From assembly GCA_016214985.1 (NCBI GenBank), contig JACRMM010000014.1, positions 79,293 to 143,292 on the forward strand: DNA of 64,000 bases, written 5' to 3'. The stretch comes from Deltaproteobacteria bacterium. GTDB taxonomy: Bacteria > Desulfobacterota > Deferrisomatia > Deferrisomatales > JACRMM01. A program made the position numbers and the translations under genes. Under the pieces are notes generated by a model. That model made no database searches. It was not told the origin of the DNA and saw only the letters and a program-made list of their open reading frames with translations. Below, piece by piece: positions 51,535 to 60,814 of the stretch (the first letter of the stretch is position 1; the number at the start of each line of letters is the position of its first letter).

Positions 51535-54500
51535 ATGCCGACGAGAAGTCAGGGAAGCCCCCTCTGGTACAAGGACGCGATCATCTACGAACTGCACGTG
51601 AAGGCGTTCTGCGACAGCAGCGGTGACGGTATTGGCGACTTCCGGGGGCTCATCAGCAAACTCGATTACATCCAAGACCTCGGCGTCAACACCCTGTGGC
51701 TGCTTCCCTTCTACCCGTCGCCCTTCAAGGACGACGGATACGACATCTCCGACTACGGGGGGGTGCATCCCGACTACGGCACCCTGCGCGACTTCCGGCA
51801 GTTCGTGCGGGAGGCCCACCGCCGCGGACTCAAGGTCATCACCGAGCTCGTCGTGAACCACACCTCAGATCAGCATCCCTGGTTCCAGGCGGCGCGCCGG
51901 AGCAAGCCGGGCTCGGCCCGCCACCGTTACTATGTCTGGAGCGACACCGACGCCAAGTTTCCGGAAACGCGCATCATCTTCACCGATACCGAGACCTCCA
52001 ACTGGGCGTGGGACCCGGTGGCTGGGGCGTACTATTGGCACCGGTTCTTCTCGCACCAGCCCGACCTGAATCTCAACAATTCCCAGGTGGTGAAGGCGGT
52101 CATCCGCGTGCTCCGGTTCTGGCTCGACATCGGGGTGGACGGCCTCCGGCTCGATGCTGTGCCGTACCTCTGCGTGCGCGAAGGCACCAACAACGAGAAC
52201 CTTCCGGAGACCCACGCGGTGATCAAGGAGATCCGGCGTCAGATGGACCTCCACTACCGGGACCGGATGCTCCTGGCCGAGGCCAACCAGTGGCCCGAGG
52301 ACACGGCGGCCTATTTCGGGGAAGGCGACGAGAGCCACATGGCCTTCCATTTTCCGCTCATGCCGCGGATCTACATGGCGCTCAAGCAAGAGGACCGGCG
52401 ACCCATTACCGAAATTCTGGAGCGCACGCCGCCCATCCCGCCCAACTGCCAATGGGGGCTCTTTCTTCGCAACCACGATGAGCTCACCTTGGAGATGGTC
52501 ACCGACGAGGAGCGGGACTACATGTACCGCGAATACGCGACCGACCCCCGCATGCGCGTGAACGTGGGCATCCGCCGGAGACTTGCGCCGCTCCTCGACA
52601 ACTCCCGCCGACGGATCGAGTTGTTGAACAGCCTGCTCTTCTCGCTTCCCGGTACCCCGATCCTCTACTACGGCGACGAAATCGGCATGGGCGACAATAT
52701 CTTCCTGGGCGACCGAAACGGGGTGCGCACGCCCATGCAGTGGTCCGCGGACCGAAACGCCGGGTTCTCCAAAGCCGACCCTGCCCGCCTCTATCTCCCT
52801 CCCATCATGGATCCGGTCTACGGCCACGCGGCCATCAACGTGGAGGCCCAGGAACGGGACCCTTCGTCGCTGCTCCACTTCATGAAACGGATGATCGCAC
52901 TGCGGCGCCAGCACAAGGCCTTCGGTCGGGGGAGCCTAGAATTCCTGCGGCCGGAGAACCGCAAGGTGTTGGTCTACCTGCGGCGCTACAAGACCGATGT
53001 GATCCTTGCCGTAGCCAACCTCTCCCGCTTTGCGCAGCCCGTGGAGCTCGACCTGTCGGAGTTTCGAGGATGGGTGCCGGTGGAGATGGTCGGCCGTACC
53101 GAGTTCCCAGCAATCGGCGAGCTGCCGTACTTTCTCACTGTCGGATCCCACTCCTTCTACTGGTTCCGGCTGGAGCCTCAGGCCGAGCCCATTCGTGTCG
53201 CCGGAGCTCCGGAGAGCACCGCCCCGCATCGACCGGCTCTGTCCATCGACGAGAACTGGACCGGCATGCTGGAAGGGGCGTTCCAGCAGGTTCTGGAGAG
53301 CGAGATCCTTCCCGCCTGGCTTCCCACCCAGCGCTGGTTCCGCAGCAAGTCCCGAACCCTCACAGGGGTGGCGTTGTCGGACTGGACCAAGATGGGGCGC
53401 GGCCTGTTCATCGCTTTTCTCACCGTGAGCTTCAGCGAGGGCAAGAAGGAGAGCTACTGCCTGCCGCTGAAGGTGGTGACCGGGGCGGCGGCGAACCGAC
53501 TGGCCGCCGAGGCTCCGGAGAGTGTTCTCGGCCTCTTCAGGACGCCTCGGGCGGAGGGCGTCTTCCTGGACGGACTGGCCGACCGGGTCGCCTGCTGCGA
53601 GCTCCTCGAGTCCATAGCCGACAGCCGAAGCTTTCCCACCGTCCAGGGGGGAACGCTCCAGGCGTTCGCCACCCGCGCCTTCGAGAAAGTCTTCCCCGAC
53701 GAGAACCTCTGCGGCCGGGTTCGTCGGTTGGGGCTCGAACAGAGCAACAGCTCCGTAGTGCTGGACGAGCAGGCCATCGTGAAGCTGTACCGGCAGGTCG
53801 AGGAGGGAACCAATCCCGATTTTGCCATCAGCCTCCACCTCACGGAACACACCCACTTCGAAGCCCTGGCGCCGGTGGCCGGCGGTATCTGGCTCAACCG
53901 GAACGGCCGACAGACCGCAGTCGCCATGCTCCAGCCCTACCTCGCGAGCGACGGCGACGGCTGGACCTACGGCCTGCAGTCGGCCCAGAGCTTCCTGGAG
54001 CGGACCCGCGACGTGCCGGGGGAGACCCTCGGCCCCTTGGACGGGATGCCGCTCCTGGCCGCAGCGGCCGCCTATCCGGAGAGCGGCGGCTGGGATGCCT
54101 GCGGGGAGGACCTCGTCGCCTTCGAGAACCTCGGGAGACGAACGGCCGAGTTCCACGTAGCCCTGGCCGGTGCGACGCGACAGCAGCCGGCTTTCCAGCC
54201 GGAGGCAATGGACGAGGCCTATCTCCAGGGCCTCGCCGACGCGTTCTCCCGCCACGCGCAGCAGACCCTGGAGCACTTGAACGCCCGGATCCGGGAGCTT
54301 CCGGCTGACGTCCGGGAGCGGGTCGACCTCGCGCTCGCAGGGGGCGACGCGCTCCTCAGCCGGTTCCACGATCTCGCGAGCGTGAAGATCCGTGCGACGC
54401 GCACGCGGTGCCACGGCGACTATCACCTGGGACAGGTCTTGCGCCGGGGGACCGACTGGATCCTCCTCGACTTCGAGGGCGAACCGCTCCGGCCGCTCGG

Positions 54501-54858
54501 TGAGCGTCAGGAGAAGCACTCCCCGCTGAAGGACGTGGCCGGCATGCTTCGTTCCTTCGCCTACGCCGCCATGAACGTCCTTCTCTCCCGAAAGGAAGAG
54601 CCCCCGGAGGAGGCAGACCGGATCGCGAGGCGGCTGCAGGCCTGGGAGGAGTGGGTGAGAGCCGCCTTCCTGCACGGATATCTCGACGGCGCCGCCGGTG
54701 CCTCCTTCCTTCCGGCCAAAGAGAAGCACTTGGAGCTGCTGCTCCACTCGTTCCTTTTGGACAAGGCGTTCTACGAGGCCGAGTACGAGCTGAACAACCG
54801 CCCTGACTGGCTCCGCATTCCCCTGGAAGGGATCCTGAGCTTTCTGCCGGCGGCGTGA
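51535..54858 (+). CDS. treS: Trehalose synthase-maltokinase fusion
   Basis: The 1107-residue protein joins TreS (about 1-555) to a maltokinase domain (about 575-1107). TreS has [22 protein letters not shown], nucleophile Asp207 in [13 protein letters not shown], Glu in LLAEANQW and the later [12 protein letters not shown]. The kinase part has [19 protein letters not shown] (catalytic) and LLDFEGEP (metal). TreS interconverts trehalose and maltose; maltokinase makes maltose-1-phosphate, the GlgE substrate. Fusion ensures channelling and is known in several phyla. It begins 14 bases after glgE. Confidence 0.97.
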   Translation: MPTRSQGSPLWYKDAIIYELHVKAFCDSSGDGIGDFRGLISKLDYIQDLGVNTLWLLPFYPSPFKDDGYDISDYGGVHPDYGTLRDFRQFVREAHRRGLKVITELVVNHTSDQHPWFQAARRSKPGSARHRYYVWSDTDAKFPETRIIFTDTETSNWAWDPVAGAYYWHRFFSHQPDLNLNNSQVVKAVIRVLRFWLDIGVDGLRLDAVPYLCVREGTNNENLPETHAVIKEIRRQMDLHYRDRMLLAEANQWPEDTAAYFGEGDESHMAFHFPLMPRIYMALKQEDRRPITEILERTPPIPPNCQWGLFLRNHDELTLEMVTDEERDYMYREYATDPRMRVNVGIRRRLAPLLDNSRRRIELLNSLLFSLPGTPILYYGDEIGMGDNIFLGDRNGVRTPMQWSADRNAGFSKADPARLYLPPIMDPVYGHAAINVEAQERDPSSLLHFMKRMIALRRQHKAFGRGSLEFLRPENRKVLVYLRRYKTDVILAVANLSRFAQPVELDLSEFRGWVPVEMVGRTEFPAIGELPYFLTVGSHSFYWFRLEPQAEPIRVAGAPESTAPHRPALSIDENWTGMLEGAFQQVLESEILPAWLPTQRWFRSKSRTLTGVALSDWTKMGRGLFIAFLTVSFSEGKKESYCLPLKVVTGAAANRLAAEAPESVLGLFRTPRAEGVFLDGLADRVACCELLESIADSRSFPTVQGGTLQAFATRAFEKVFPDENLCGRVRRLGLEQSNSSVVLDEQAIVKLYRQVEEGTNPDFAISLHLTEHTHFEALAPVAGGIWLNRNGRQTAVAMLQPYLASDGDGWTYGLQSAQSFLERTRDVPGETLGPLDGMPLLAAAAAYPESGGWDACGEDLVAFENLGRRTAEFHVALAGATRQQPAFQPEAMDEAYLQGLADAFSRHAQQTLEHLNARIRELPADVRERVDLALAGGDALLSRFHDLASVKIRATRTRCHGDYHLGQVLRRGTDWILLDFEGEPLRPLGERQEKHSPLKDVAGMLRSFAYAAMNVLLSRKEEPPEEADRIARRLQAWEEWVRAAFLHGYLDGAAGASFLPAKEKHLELLLHSFLLDKAFYEAEYELNNRPDWLRIPLEGILSFLPAA

Positions 54859-54869
54859 TTCTATCCGGT

Positions 54870-54938
54870 CCTAGTACCACAACGAGAGTTTCGGCCCGGC
54901 GTGCAGACGGGAGGCCAATCCCTCGTTGTAGTACTAGG
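54870..54938. repeat. 17-base inverted repeat between treS and glgB
   Basis: CCTAGTACCACAACGAG (54870-54886) and CTCGTTGTAGTACTAGG (54922-54938) are inverted copies with a single mismatch (54878/54930) around a 35-base loop. The mismatch would be a G-U pair in minus-strand RNA. It starts 12 bases after the treS stop and ends 72 bases before glgB. No T tract follows and no other copy is visible in this window. It may be an mRNA processing or attenuation structure, or the remnant of a mobile element. Confidence 0.6.
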
Positions 54939-55010
54939 GCCTCTCGGCTCCGACGAGGGAAAGTGCCGCGAGAACAAACCGGATCGAGGGGGAAGGGAGG
55001 AGAGGTTTCC

Positions 55011-56915
55011 ATGGGCACGACGTCGTTTCTTTCCGACTACGACCTGCATCTGCTCAACGAGGGCCGGATTGACCGGGCCTGGGAGAAGCTCGGCGCCCAC
55101 CCGGGCGAGGAGGACGGTCGACCGGGAACCTGGTTCGCCGCCTGGGCCCCGAACGCGGCGACGGTTTCCGTGGTGGGAGAGTTCAACGACTGGAAGGAAG
55201 GGGCGTCGCCGCTCGAAGATCGTTCCGCGAGCGGTTTCTGGGAGGGTTTCATCCCGGGCGCAGGCCATGGCCAGCTCTACAAGTACGCCATCACCTCGCG
55301 CTACGGGGGATACCGAGTCCAGAAGGCCGATCCCTACGGCTTCGCCGCCGAGACCCGTCCCCACACTGCCTCCCGAATCTGGCGCCTGGAGGGCTACGCC
55401 TGGGGAGACGGCGACTGGATGGCCGCGCGAAAGGAGAGAAACGGACTCGCGAGCCCCGTGTCCATCTACGAAGTCCATCTCGGCTCCTGGATGCGAGGGG
55501 AGGACAACCGCTGGCTCACGTATCAGGAGCTGGCCGAAAAGCTCGCGGCGTACTGCACGGAGATGGGGTTCACCCACGTGGAGCTCCTCCCCATAACCGA
55601 ACACCCCTTCGACGGCTCCTGGGGGTACCAGACCGTGGGCTACTTCGCCCCCACCAGCCGGTTCGGCACACCGCACGACTTCATGTTCCTCGTGGACACC
55701 CTCCACCGCCACGGCATCGGAGTGCTGCTCGACTGGGTGCCGGCCCACTTTCCCCGCGACGAACACGGCATCGGCTACTTCGACGGCACGCACCTCTACG
55801 AACACGCAGATCCCCGGCAGGGCCGCCACCAGGACTGGGACACCGCCATCTTCAACTTCGGCCGGCCGCAGGTGGTCAACTTTCTCCTGTCGAGCGCGCT
55901 CTTCTGGCTCGAGGTCTATCACATCGACGGGCTGCGCGTGGACGCCGTGGCGAGCATGCTCTACCTCGATTACTCCCGGGCCGCAGGTGAGTGGGTTCCC
56001 AACATCCACGGCGGCAGGGAAAACCTGGAGGCCATCGCCTTCCTCCGGCGCGTGAACGAGCTCGTCTACCGAGGACACCCGGATGTCGTCATGGCGGCGG
56101 AGGAGTCCACCGCCTGGCCCATGGTGTCCCGGCCCACCTATCTGGGCGGGCTGGGCTTCGGACTGAAGTGGAACATGGGCTGGATGCACGACATGCTCCT
56201 CTACATGGCGAAGGATCCCATCCACCGCAAGTACCACCACAATCAGCTCACCTTCAGCCTGATCTATGCCTTTCAGGAGAACTTCCTCCTCCCCCTCTCC
56301 CACGACGAGGTGGTGCACGGCAAGGGCTCGCTTCTCGGGAAGATGCCGGGCGACCGCTGGCAGCGGTTCGCCAACCTCCGCCTGCTCCTCGGCTTCCAGT
56401 TCACCCATCCCGGCAAGAAGCTCCTCTTCATGGGGGACGAGTTCGGGCAGTGGGCGGAGTGGAACCATGATGCGAGCTTGGACTGGCATCTACTCGCGGA
56501 CGCCGATCACCGGGGCGTACAGCGCTGGGTGCGGGACCTGAACACCACCATGCGGGGGGAGCCGGCCCTGTATGAACTGGACTTCGAGCCCGCCGGGTTC
56601 TCTTGGATCGACGCGAACGACTCCGAGCAGAGCGTCCTGTCCTTCCTCCGACGGGGAAAGGACAAGGACTCGGCTGTGGTCTGCGCCTGCAACTTCACCC
56701 CGGCCCCCCGCCACAACTACCGGCTCGGCGTGCCGGTGGGGGGCTCCTGGGAGGAGATCTTGAACAGCGACGCCCCGCTCTACGGCGGGTCCGGCCAGGG
56801 CAATCTGGGCGGCGTGGAGGCGAGCCCCGTGGCGGCCTTCGGCCACTACCATTCGCTCGTGGTGACGCTGCCGCCGCTCGCGATGGTGGTCTTCCGAAGG
56901 AAGGGCGATGCATAA
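55011..56915 (+). CDS. glgB: 1,4-alpha-glucan branching enzyme
   Basis: The 634-residue enzyme is GH13_9 GlgB: an N-terminal CBM48 (about 35-130; [21 protein letters not shown]), the catalytic barrel (about 145-520) with [17 protein letters not shown], nucleophile Asp311 in [16 protein letters not shown], acid Glu in MAAEEST and [15 protein letters not shown], and a C-terminal beta domain. It introduces alpha-1,6 branches into the glucan made by GlgE. ATG at 55011 follows GGGAGGAGAGG; the frame is open further upstream but has no family sequence there. Confidence 0.97.
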   Translation: MGTTSFLSDYDLHLLNEGRIDRAWEKLGAHPGEEDGRPGTWFAAWAPNAATVSVVGEFNDWKEGASPLEDRSASGFWEGFIPGAGHGQLYKYAITSRYGGYRVQKADPYGFAAETRPHTASRIWRLEGYAWGDGDWMAARKERNGLASPVSIYEVHLGSWMRGEDNRWLTYQELAEKLAAYCTEMGFTHVELLPITEHPFDGSWGYQTVGYFAPTSRFGTPHDFMFLVDTLHRHGIGVLLDWVPAHFPRDEHGIGYFDGTHLYEHADPRQGRHQDWDTAIFNFGRPQVVNFLLSSALFWLEVYHIDGLRVDAVASMLYLDYSRAAGEWVPNIHGGRENLEAIAFLRRVNELVYRGHPDVVMAAEESTAWPMVSRPTYLGGLGFGLKWNMGWMHDMLLYMAKDPIHRKYHHNQLTFSLIYAFQENFLLPLSHDEVVHGKGSLLGKMPGDRWQRFANLRLLLGFQFTHPGKKLLFMGDEFGQWAEWNHDASLDWHLLADADHRGVQRWVRDLNTTMRGEPALYELDFEPAGFSWIDANDSEQSVLSFLRRGKDKDSAVVCACNFTPAPRHNYRLGVPVGGSWEEILNSDAPLYGGSGQGNLGGVEASPVAAFGHYHSLVVTLPPLAMVVFRRKGDA

Positions 56916-58899
56916 GGCCGTGGAAACGTGCCCGCGCCCGTGCAGGGGGGAGGAGGCCGACGGCGAGGCGGCGGCCCCTCCGCCCGCCGCAGTCCAAGAG
57001 GCGCTGCGGGTGCTCGGGATCCGCCGGCTTCTGCTCGGGATCCACGACCCGGCCTTCCCGTGCCGACCGGAGGAGGACATCGGCCGGGGCTCCCCCTACT
57101 CGGCCGGAGCCGGCGAGTTTCTCGCCTTTGTCCGCTCCCTGGGCTTCAACGGCGTGCAGCTGGGCCCCCAGGGCATGACCTCACCCACCAACGCCTCGCC
57201 CTATGACGGCACCCTCTTCTCTCGCAATCCCCTGTCTCTGGCGCCGCTGCCGCTCACGACCGAGGCGTGGGGCGAGGTGCTGGGGCGAGAAACACTGGCG
57301 GAGCTGGTGGCCGGGCGGCCGAAGGCGGGCAGACACCGCGTGGCCCAGGAGCACGCGTGCCATGCCCGTGATCGGATCCTGGAGGACGCGTGGGCGCGGT
57401 TTCGAATGGCGGCTAGGGCGGGGGGACCGGCGGGCCTCGATGGGGAGTTTGGGGAGTTTCAGAAACGAAACGCCGCGTGGCTCCTGCGGGACGGCCTGTA
57501 CGAGGTCTTGTGTCATCACTACGGCGGGCGCACCTGGCGGGACTGGGAGGGCCGCACCGAGGCCCCGCTCGACCGGCAGTTGTGGCAGTCCGGCGGTGAG
57601 GAGGGCCAGAGGGCCCGGGCGCGGCGGCGGGCCCTCCTTGCCGAGCACCGCGACCGCATCGAAGCGTACGCCTTTGCCCAGTTCCTGCTAGACCGGCAGC
57701 ACCGGGAACTGCGCCGCCACGCCCACCGCCTAGGGCTCGACCTCTTCGGGGATCTCCAGATCGGTCTCTCCGACCGCGACGCCTGGTACGCCCAGCCCTT
57801 TGTCCTGCCCGGCTACGCGATGGGCGCCCCCCCCAGCCGCACGAATCCCGAAGGCCAGCCGTGGAACTACCCGGTCCTCGACCCCGGCCGATATGTTTCG
57901 GCCCCGACCGGTCGTCCGGGTCCGGCCGTGCGTTTTCTGCGCCGGCGGCTGGAGAAGATGTTCCGCGAGTTTGACGGCCTGCGCGTCGACCATCCCCACG
58001 GTCTCATCTGCCCGTGGGTCTACCGGGCGGAGCAGGTCGACCCGCTCGCGGCGGTGGCCGCCGGGGTGCGGCTCTTCGCCTCGCCGGATCACCCGGACCT
58101 CGCCGCCTTCGCGATCCCGCGGCGGGATCAGATCAACTGGGACCGGCCGCGGCACGCCGACGACTGGGTGAGGGACCTGGAGCCCGCGCAGGTGGCGCGC
58201 TACGGCGTGCTCTTCGACGTCATCCTCGACGCGGCGAGGGGCAACGGCCGGGAGTCCCACAAGATCGTCTGCGAGATCCTCTCCACGCAGCCCTATCCCA
58301 TCCGGCGGGTCTTGGAGCGGTGCGGCCTCGGCCGCTTCCGAGTCACCCAGAAGGCCGACCTCGACGACCCGGCGGACGTCTACCGAAGCGAGAACGCCCA
58401 GCCCGAGGACTGGATCATGCTCGGAAACCACGACACGCCGCCCGTCTGGCTCCTGGTCGAGCAGTGGTGCGCCTCGGGAGCAGCGCGCAGGCAGGCCGCG
58501 TACCTCGCGTGGCGGCTGCTGCCCGAGGAGGGAGAACGGGAGGTTTGGGCGGAACGGGTCGCGGCGGATGCGGGCGAGCTCGTGCAGGCCAAGGCCGCGG
58601 ACCTCTTCGCCGGGCCGGCCGGGAACGTCCTGATCTACTTCACGGACCTGCTCGGCCTCACGGAGAGTTACAACCGTCCGGGCTCGGTGAGCGACGACAA
58701 CTGGTCGCTGCGGATCGCGAGCGACTTCGCTCGCAACTACCGGGGGCGCCTCGCCCGAAATCGGGCGCTCAACCTCCCGAAAGCCCTGGCGCTTGCGCTG
58801 CGCAGCCGCGGCCCGGCCGCGGTCGAGCGCCATGCCCCGCTGCTCGCGGCGCTCGACCGGCTGGCCGGGAACGCCGCGACTCCTCCCGCCGCCGAATGA
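56908..58899 (+). CDS. malQ: 4-alpha-glucanotransferase
   Basis: The 663-residue enzyme is a MalQ-type disproportionating enzyme (GH77), moving maltooligosaccharide chains. Markers are the early [21 protein letters not shown] region, [19 protein letters not shown], nucleophile Asp in [10 protein letters not shown] (about residue 356), CEILST and [10 protein letters not shown]. The region after the N-terminus is somewhat divergent from E. coli MalQ. ATG at 56908 overlaps glgB by eight bases. Its stop overlaps the next gene (ATGA). Confidence 0.93.
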   Translation: MHKAVETCPRPCRGEEADGEAAAPPPAAVQEALRVLGIRRLLLGIHDPAFPCRPEEDIGRGSPYSAGAGEFLAFVRSLGFNGVQLGPQGMTSPTNASPYDGTLFSRNPLSLAPLPLTTEAWGEVLGRETLAELVAGRPKAGRHRVAQEHACHARDRILEDAWARFRMAARAGGPAGLDGEFGEFQKRNAAWLLRDGLYEVLCHHYGGRTWRDWEGRTEAPLDRQLWQSGGEEGQRARARRRALLAEHRDRIEAYAFAQFLLDRQHRELRRHAHRLGLDLFGDLQIGLSDRDAWYAQPFVLPGYAMGAPPSRTNPEGQPWNYPVLDPGRYVSAPTGRPGPAVRFLRRRLEKMFREFDGLRVDHPHGLICPWVYRAEQVDPLAAVAAGVRLFASPDHPDLAAFAIPRRDQINWDRPRHADDWVRDLEPAQVARYGVLFDVILDAARGNGRESHKIVCEILSTQPYPIRRVLERCGLGRFRVTQKADLDDPADVYRSENAQPEDWIMLGNHDTPPVWLLVEQWCASGAARRQAAYLAWRLLPEEGEREVWAERVAADAGELVQAKAADLFAGPAGNVLIYFTDLLGLTESYNRPGSVSDDNWSLRIASDFARNYRGRLARNRALNLPKALALALRSRGPAAVERHAPLLAALDRLAGNAATPPAAE

Positions 58900-59705
58900 G
58901 GACGAGGACCCTGGAGCGGGGCAGAGCGTGGGCGCGCTTCGCAGCCGCCGCCACGCTCTTGTTCTTGTCCCCTCTGGCGACCACCGAGGGGGGCGCAGTC
59001 GGGGAAACGCAGAGCCGAAGCCTTTCGTATCGCCTGGAGGAGGTCCCTCCTCGGGCGCGGTCTTTCCTCGGACGCTTCGACGACCGCCAGCTCGGGCTGC
59101 TCGAGAAGCTGAATCGGGCCGACCGCGAACACCTCCCGCGCCAGAAGCTCCTCCTCGTCCCCGAGCGCTGGGACCTCGACGAGAGCGACTACAGCCCGCT
59201 GCCCAGGCAGTATGCCGCGGCCGAACCACACTCCAAGGCCCTCGTCGTCCACCAGCCGTCCCAGGTGTTCGGCGCCTACGAAGGCGGACGCCTGGTCCGC
59301 TGGGGGCCCGTGAGCTCGGGGCGGAAGACGCATCCCACCCCCTCGGGCCTCTTCCACCTCAACTGGAGGTCCAGGGGCCGGGCGAGCACCTTCGATCCCG
59401 ACTGGTTCATGCGTTGGTACTTCAACTTCGAGAACAAGCTGGGCCTCTCGTTCCACCAGTTCGCGCTGCCGGGGCGCCCGGCGAGCCACGCGTGCGTGCG
59501 GCTGCTGGAGCGCGACGCCCGGTGGCTCTTCGCCTGGGGAGAGGGCTGGACGCCGGGCCCGCGGGGGTGGACCGTGCTCGAGCCCGGAACCCCGGTGCTC
59601 ATCGTGGGCGACTACGACTTCGGGGGGCCTCCGCCCTGGCTCTCGCCGGAGGGCGCAGGGACTGGGATCGAGCTGCCGGCCGAGGGCTTCGGGCCGGCAC
59701 GGTGA
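58896..59705 (+). CDS. L,D-transpeptidase (YkuD domain) protein
   Basis: The 269-residue product has an N-terminal hydrophobic segment (about 12-30) that could be a signal peptide or anchor, and a YkuD domain (about 110-245): ALVVHQPSQVFGAYEGGRLVRWGPVSSG, TPSGLFHL, and catalytic LPGRPASHACVRLLERDA with the His and Cys of the SHACVRL motif. It should make 3-3 peptidoglycan cross-links or attach proteins to the wall in the periplasm. Its ATG overlaps the malQ stop. A cell-wall enzyme at the end of a glucan operon is unexpected but the overlap is clear. Confidence 0.88.
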   Translation: MRTRTLERGRAWARFAAAATLLFLSPLATTEGGAVGETQSRSLSYRLEEVPPRARSFLGRFDDRQLGLLEKLNRADREHLPRQKLLLVPERWDLDESDYSPLPRQYAAAEPHSKALVVHQPSQVFGAYEGGRLVRWGPVSSGRKTHPTPSGLFHLNWRSRGRASTFDPDWFMRWYFNFENKLGLSFHQFALPGRPASHACVRLLERDARWLFAWGEGWTPGPRGWTVLEPGTPVLIVGDYDFGGPPPWLSPEGAGTGIELPAEGFGPAR

Positions 59706-59795
59706 GGATAGGGGAGGAGCCGACCGGAGGGCCCGGGGTCCGGACGAGCGGCAGGCCGTTCCTCCGGGAGTCGGTGGGTTCGGGGTCACACGCGC

Positions 59796-60782
59796 TCAGG
59801 GCGCGTCACCCCCGCGGCCCTCCGACCTCCCCGGAGCCGGCGCCAACTCGCTCACGACCTCCCGCACGATCCCCCGGACCCACTCCCGGGCGGCGAGGGT
59901 CTGCCCCAGCGGCTCCGGGCCGCCGGTATCCCCGAAGTGGACGGTCCGTTGCGGGAAGGGGATCTCGATGCCCTCGGCGTCGAACCGTTTCTTGAACCGC
60001 CGGTTGAGCTCGCGGCCCACGGCCCACTGCTTGCCCGGCTCGGTCTTGATCCGCGCCTTGATGACGACCGCCGAGTCGCCGAAGGCGTCGACGCCCAGCA
60101 CCTCGAGGGGCTCCCTGATCAGGGCGGCGAACTCCGGCTCCTGCTGCAGGACAGCCGAAACCTCCACCAGGGCGCGAACGACCTGGTCGGTATCTTCCTT
60201 GTAGGCAACCCCCAGATTGAAGACGTAGAAGGAGTACTCCCTCGTCATGTTCGAGAGGGTGTTGATGGAGCCGTTCGGAAATACGTGCACGGTTCCGTCG
60301 ACCCCGCGGAGCGCGGTGGTTCTCAAGTTGACCTCCTCGACGAGCCCCCCGGTGCCGTTCACAACGGCGACGTCACCGACTCGGATCTGGTTCTCGGCGA
60401 TCAGGAACAGCCCGCTGATGACGTCGCGCACCAGGTTCTGGGCCCCGAAACCGACGGCCAGCCCGGCGACTCCAGCGCCGGCGAGGATGGGGCCGATCTC
60501 GAACCCGAGCTCCTTCAGGGCCATGATGGCCGCGAAGATCCACAAGACGGTGACGGACGTCTTGTGCAGGATCGATCCCAAGGTGCCGACCCGCTTTTCG
60601 AGCTCCAGCTCGGCTCCCTGAAAGCGCGGCTGCATCCGCTGCATGGCCTCGCGGCGGAGGCGACCTGCCACTGCTTTCAAGATCCGGGTCAGGATCAGGG
60701 CGGCGAGGACGATGGCCGGGACCCGGAGGGCGGTGAAGAGGTAGGGCATGACTTCCGTGAGCCTGGAGGGGTCGAATTGCAT
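59796..60782 (-). CDS. mscS: Small-conductance mechanosensitive channel (MscS family)
   Basis: The 328-residue channel has two to three transmembrane helices (about 15-40, 70-95 and the pore helix 100-130 with GAGVAGLAVGFGAQNLVRD), then the MscS beta domain with AENQIRVGDVAVVNGTGGLVEEVNLRTTALRG and VFPNGSI. The GFGAQNLVRDVISG stretch is the family hallmark. It opens on hypo-osmotic shock to release solutes. ATG at 60782 has AGGAG six bases upstream. It follows treY by 32 bases on the same strand, linking channel expression with trehalose synthesis. Confidence 0.93.
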   Translation of the reverse strand: MQFDPSRLTEVMPYLFTALRVPAIVLAALILTRILKAVAGRLRREAMQRMQPRFQGAELELEKRVGTLGSILHKTSVTVLWIFAAIMALKELGFEIGPILAGAGVAGLAVGFGAQNLVRDVISGLFLIAENQIRVGDVAVVNGTGGLVEEVNLRTTALRGVDGTVHVFPNGSINTLSNMTREYSFYVFNLGVAYKEDTDQVVRALVEVSAVLQQEPEFAALIREPLEVLGVDAFGDSAVVIKARIKTEPGKQWAVGRELNRRFKKRFDAEGIEIPFPQRTVHFGDTGGPEPLGQTLAAREWVRGIVREVVSELAPAPGRSEGRGGDAP

Positions 60783-60814
60783 CGGGACTCCTATGGGTGC
60801 GATGGGTATGCTGC

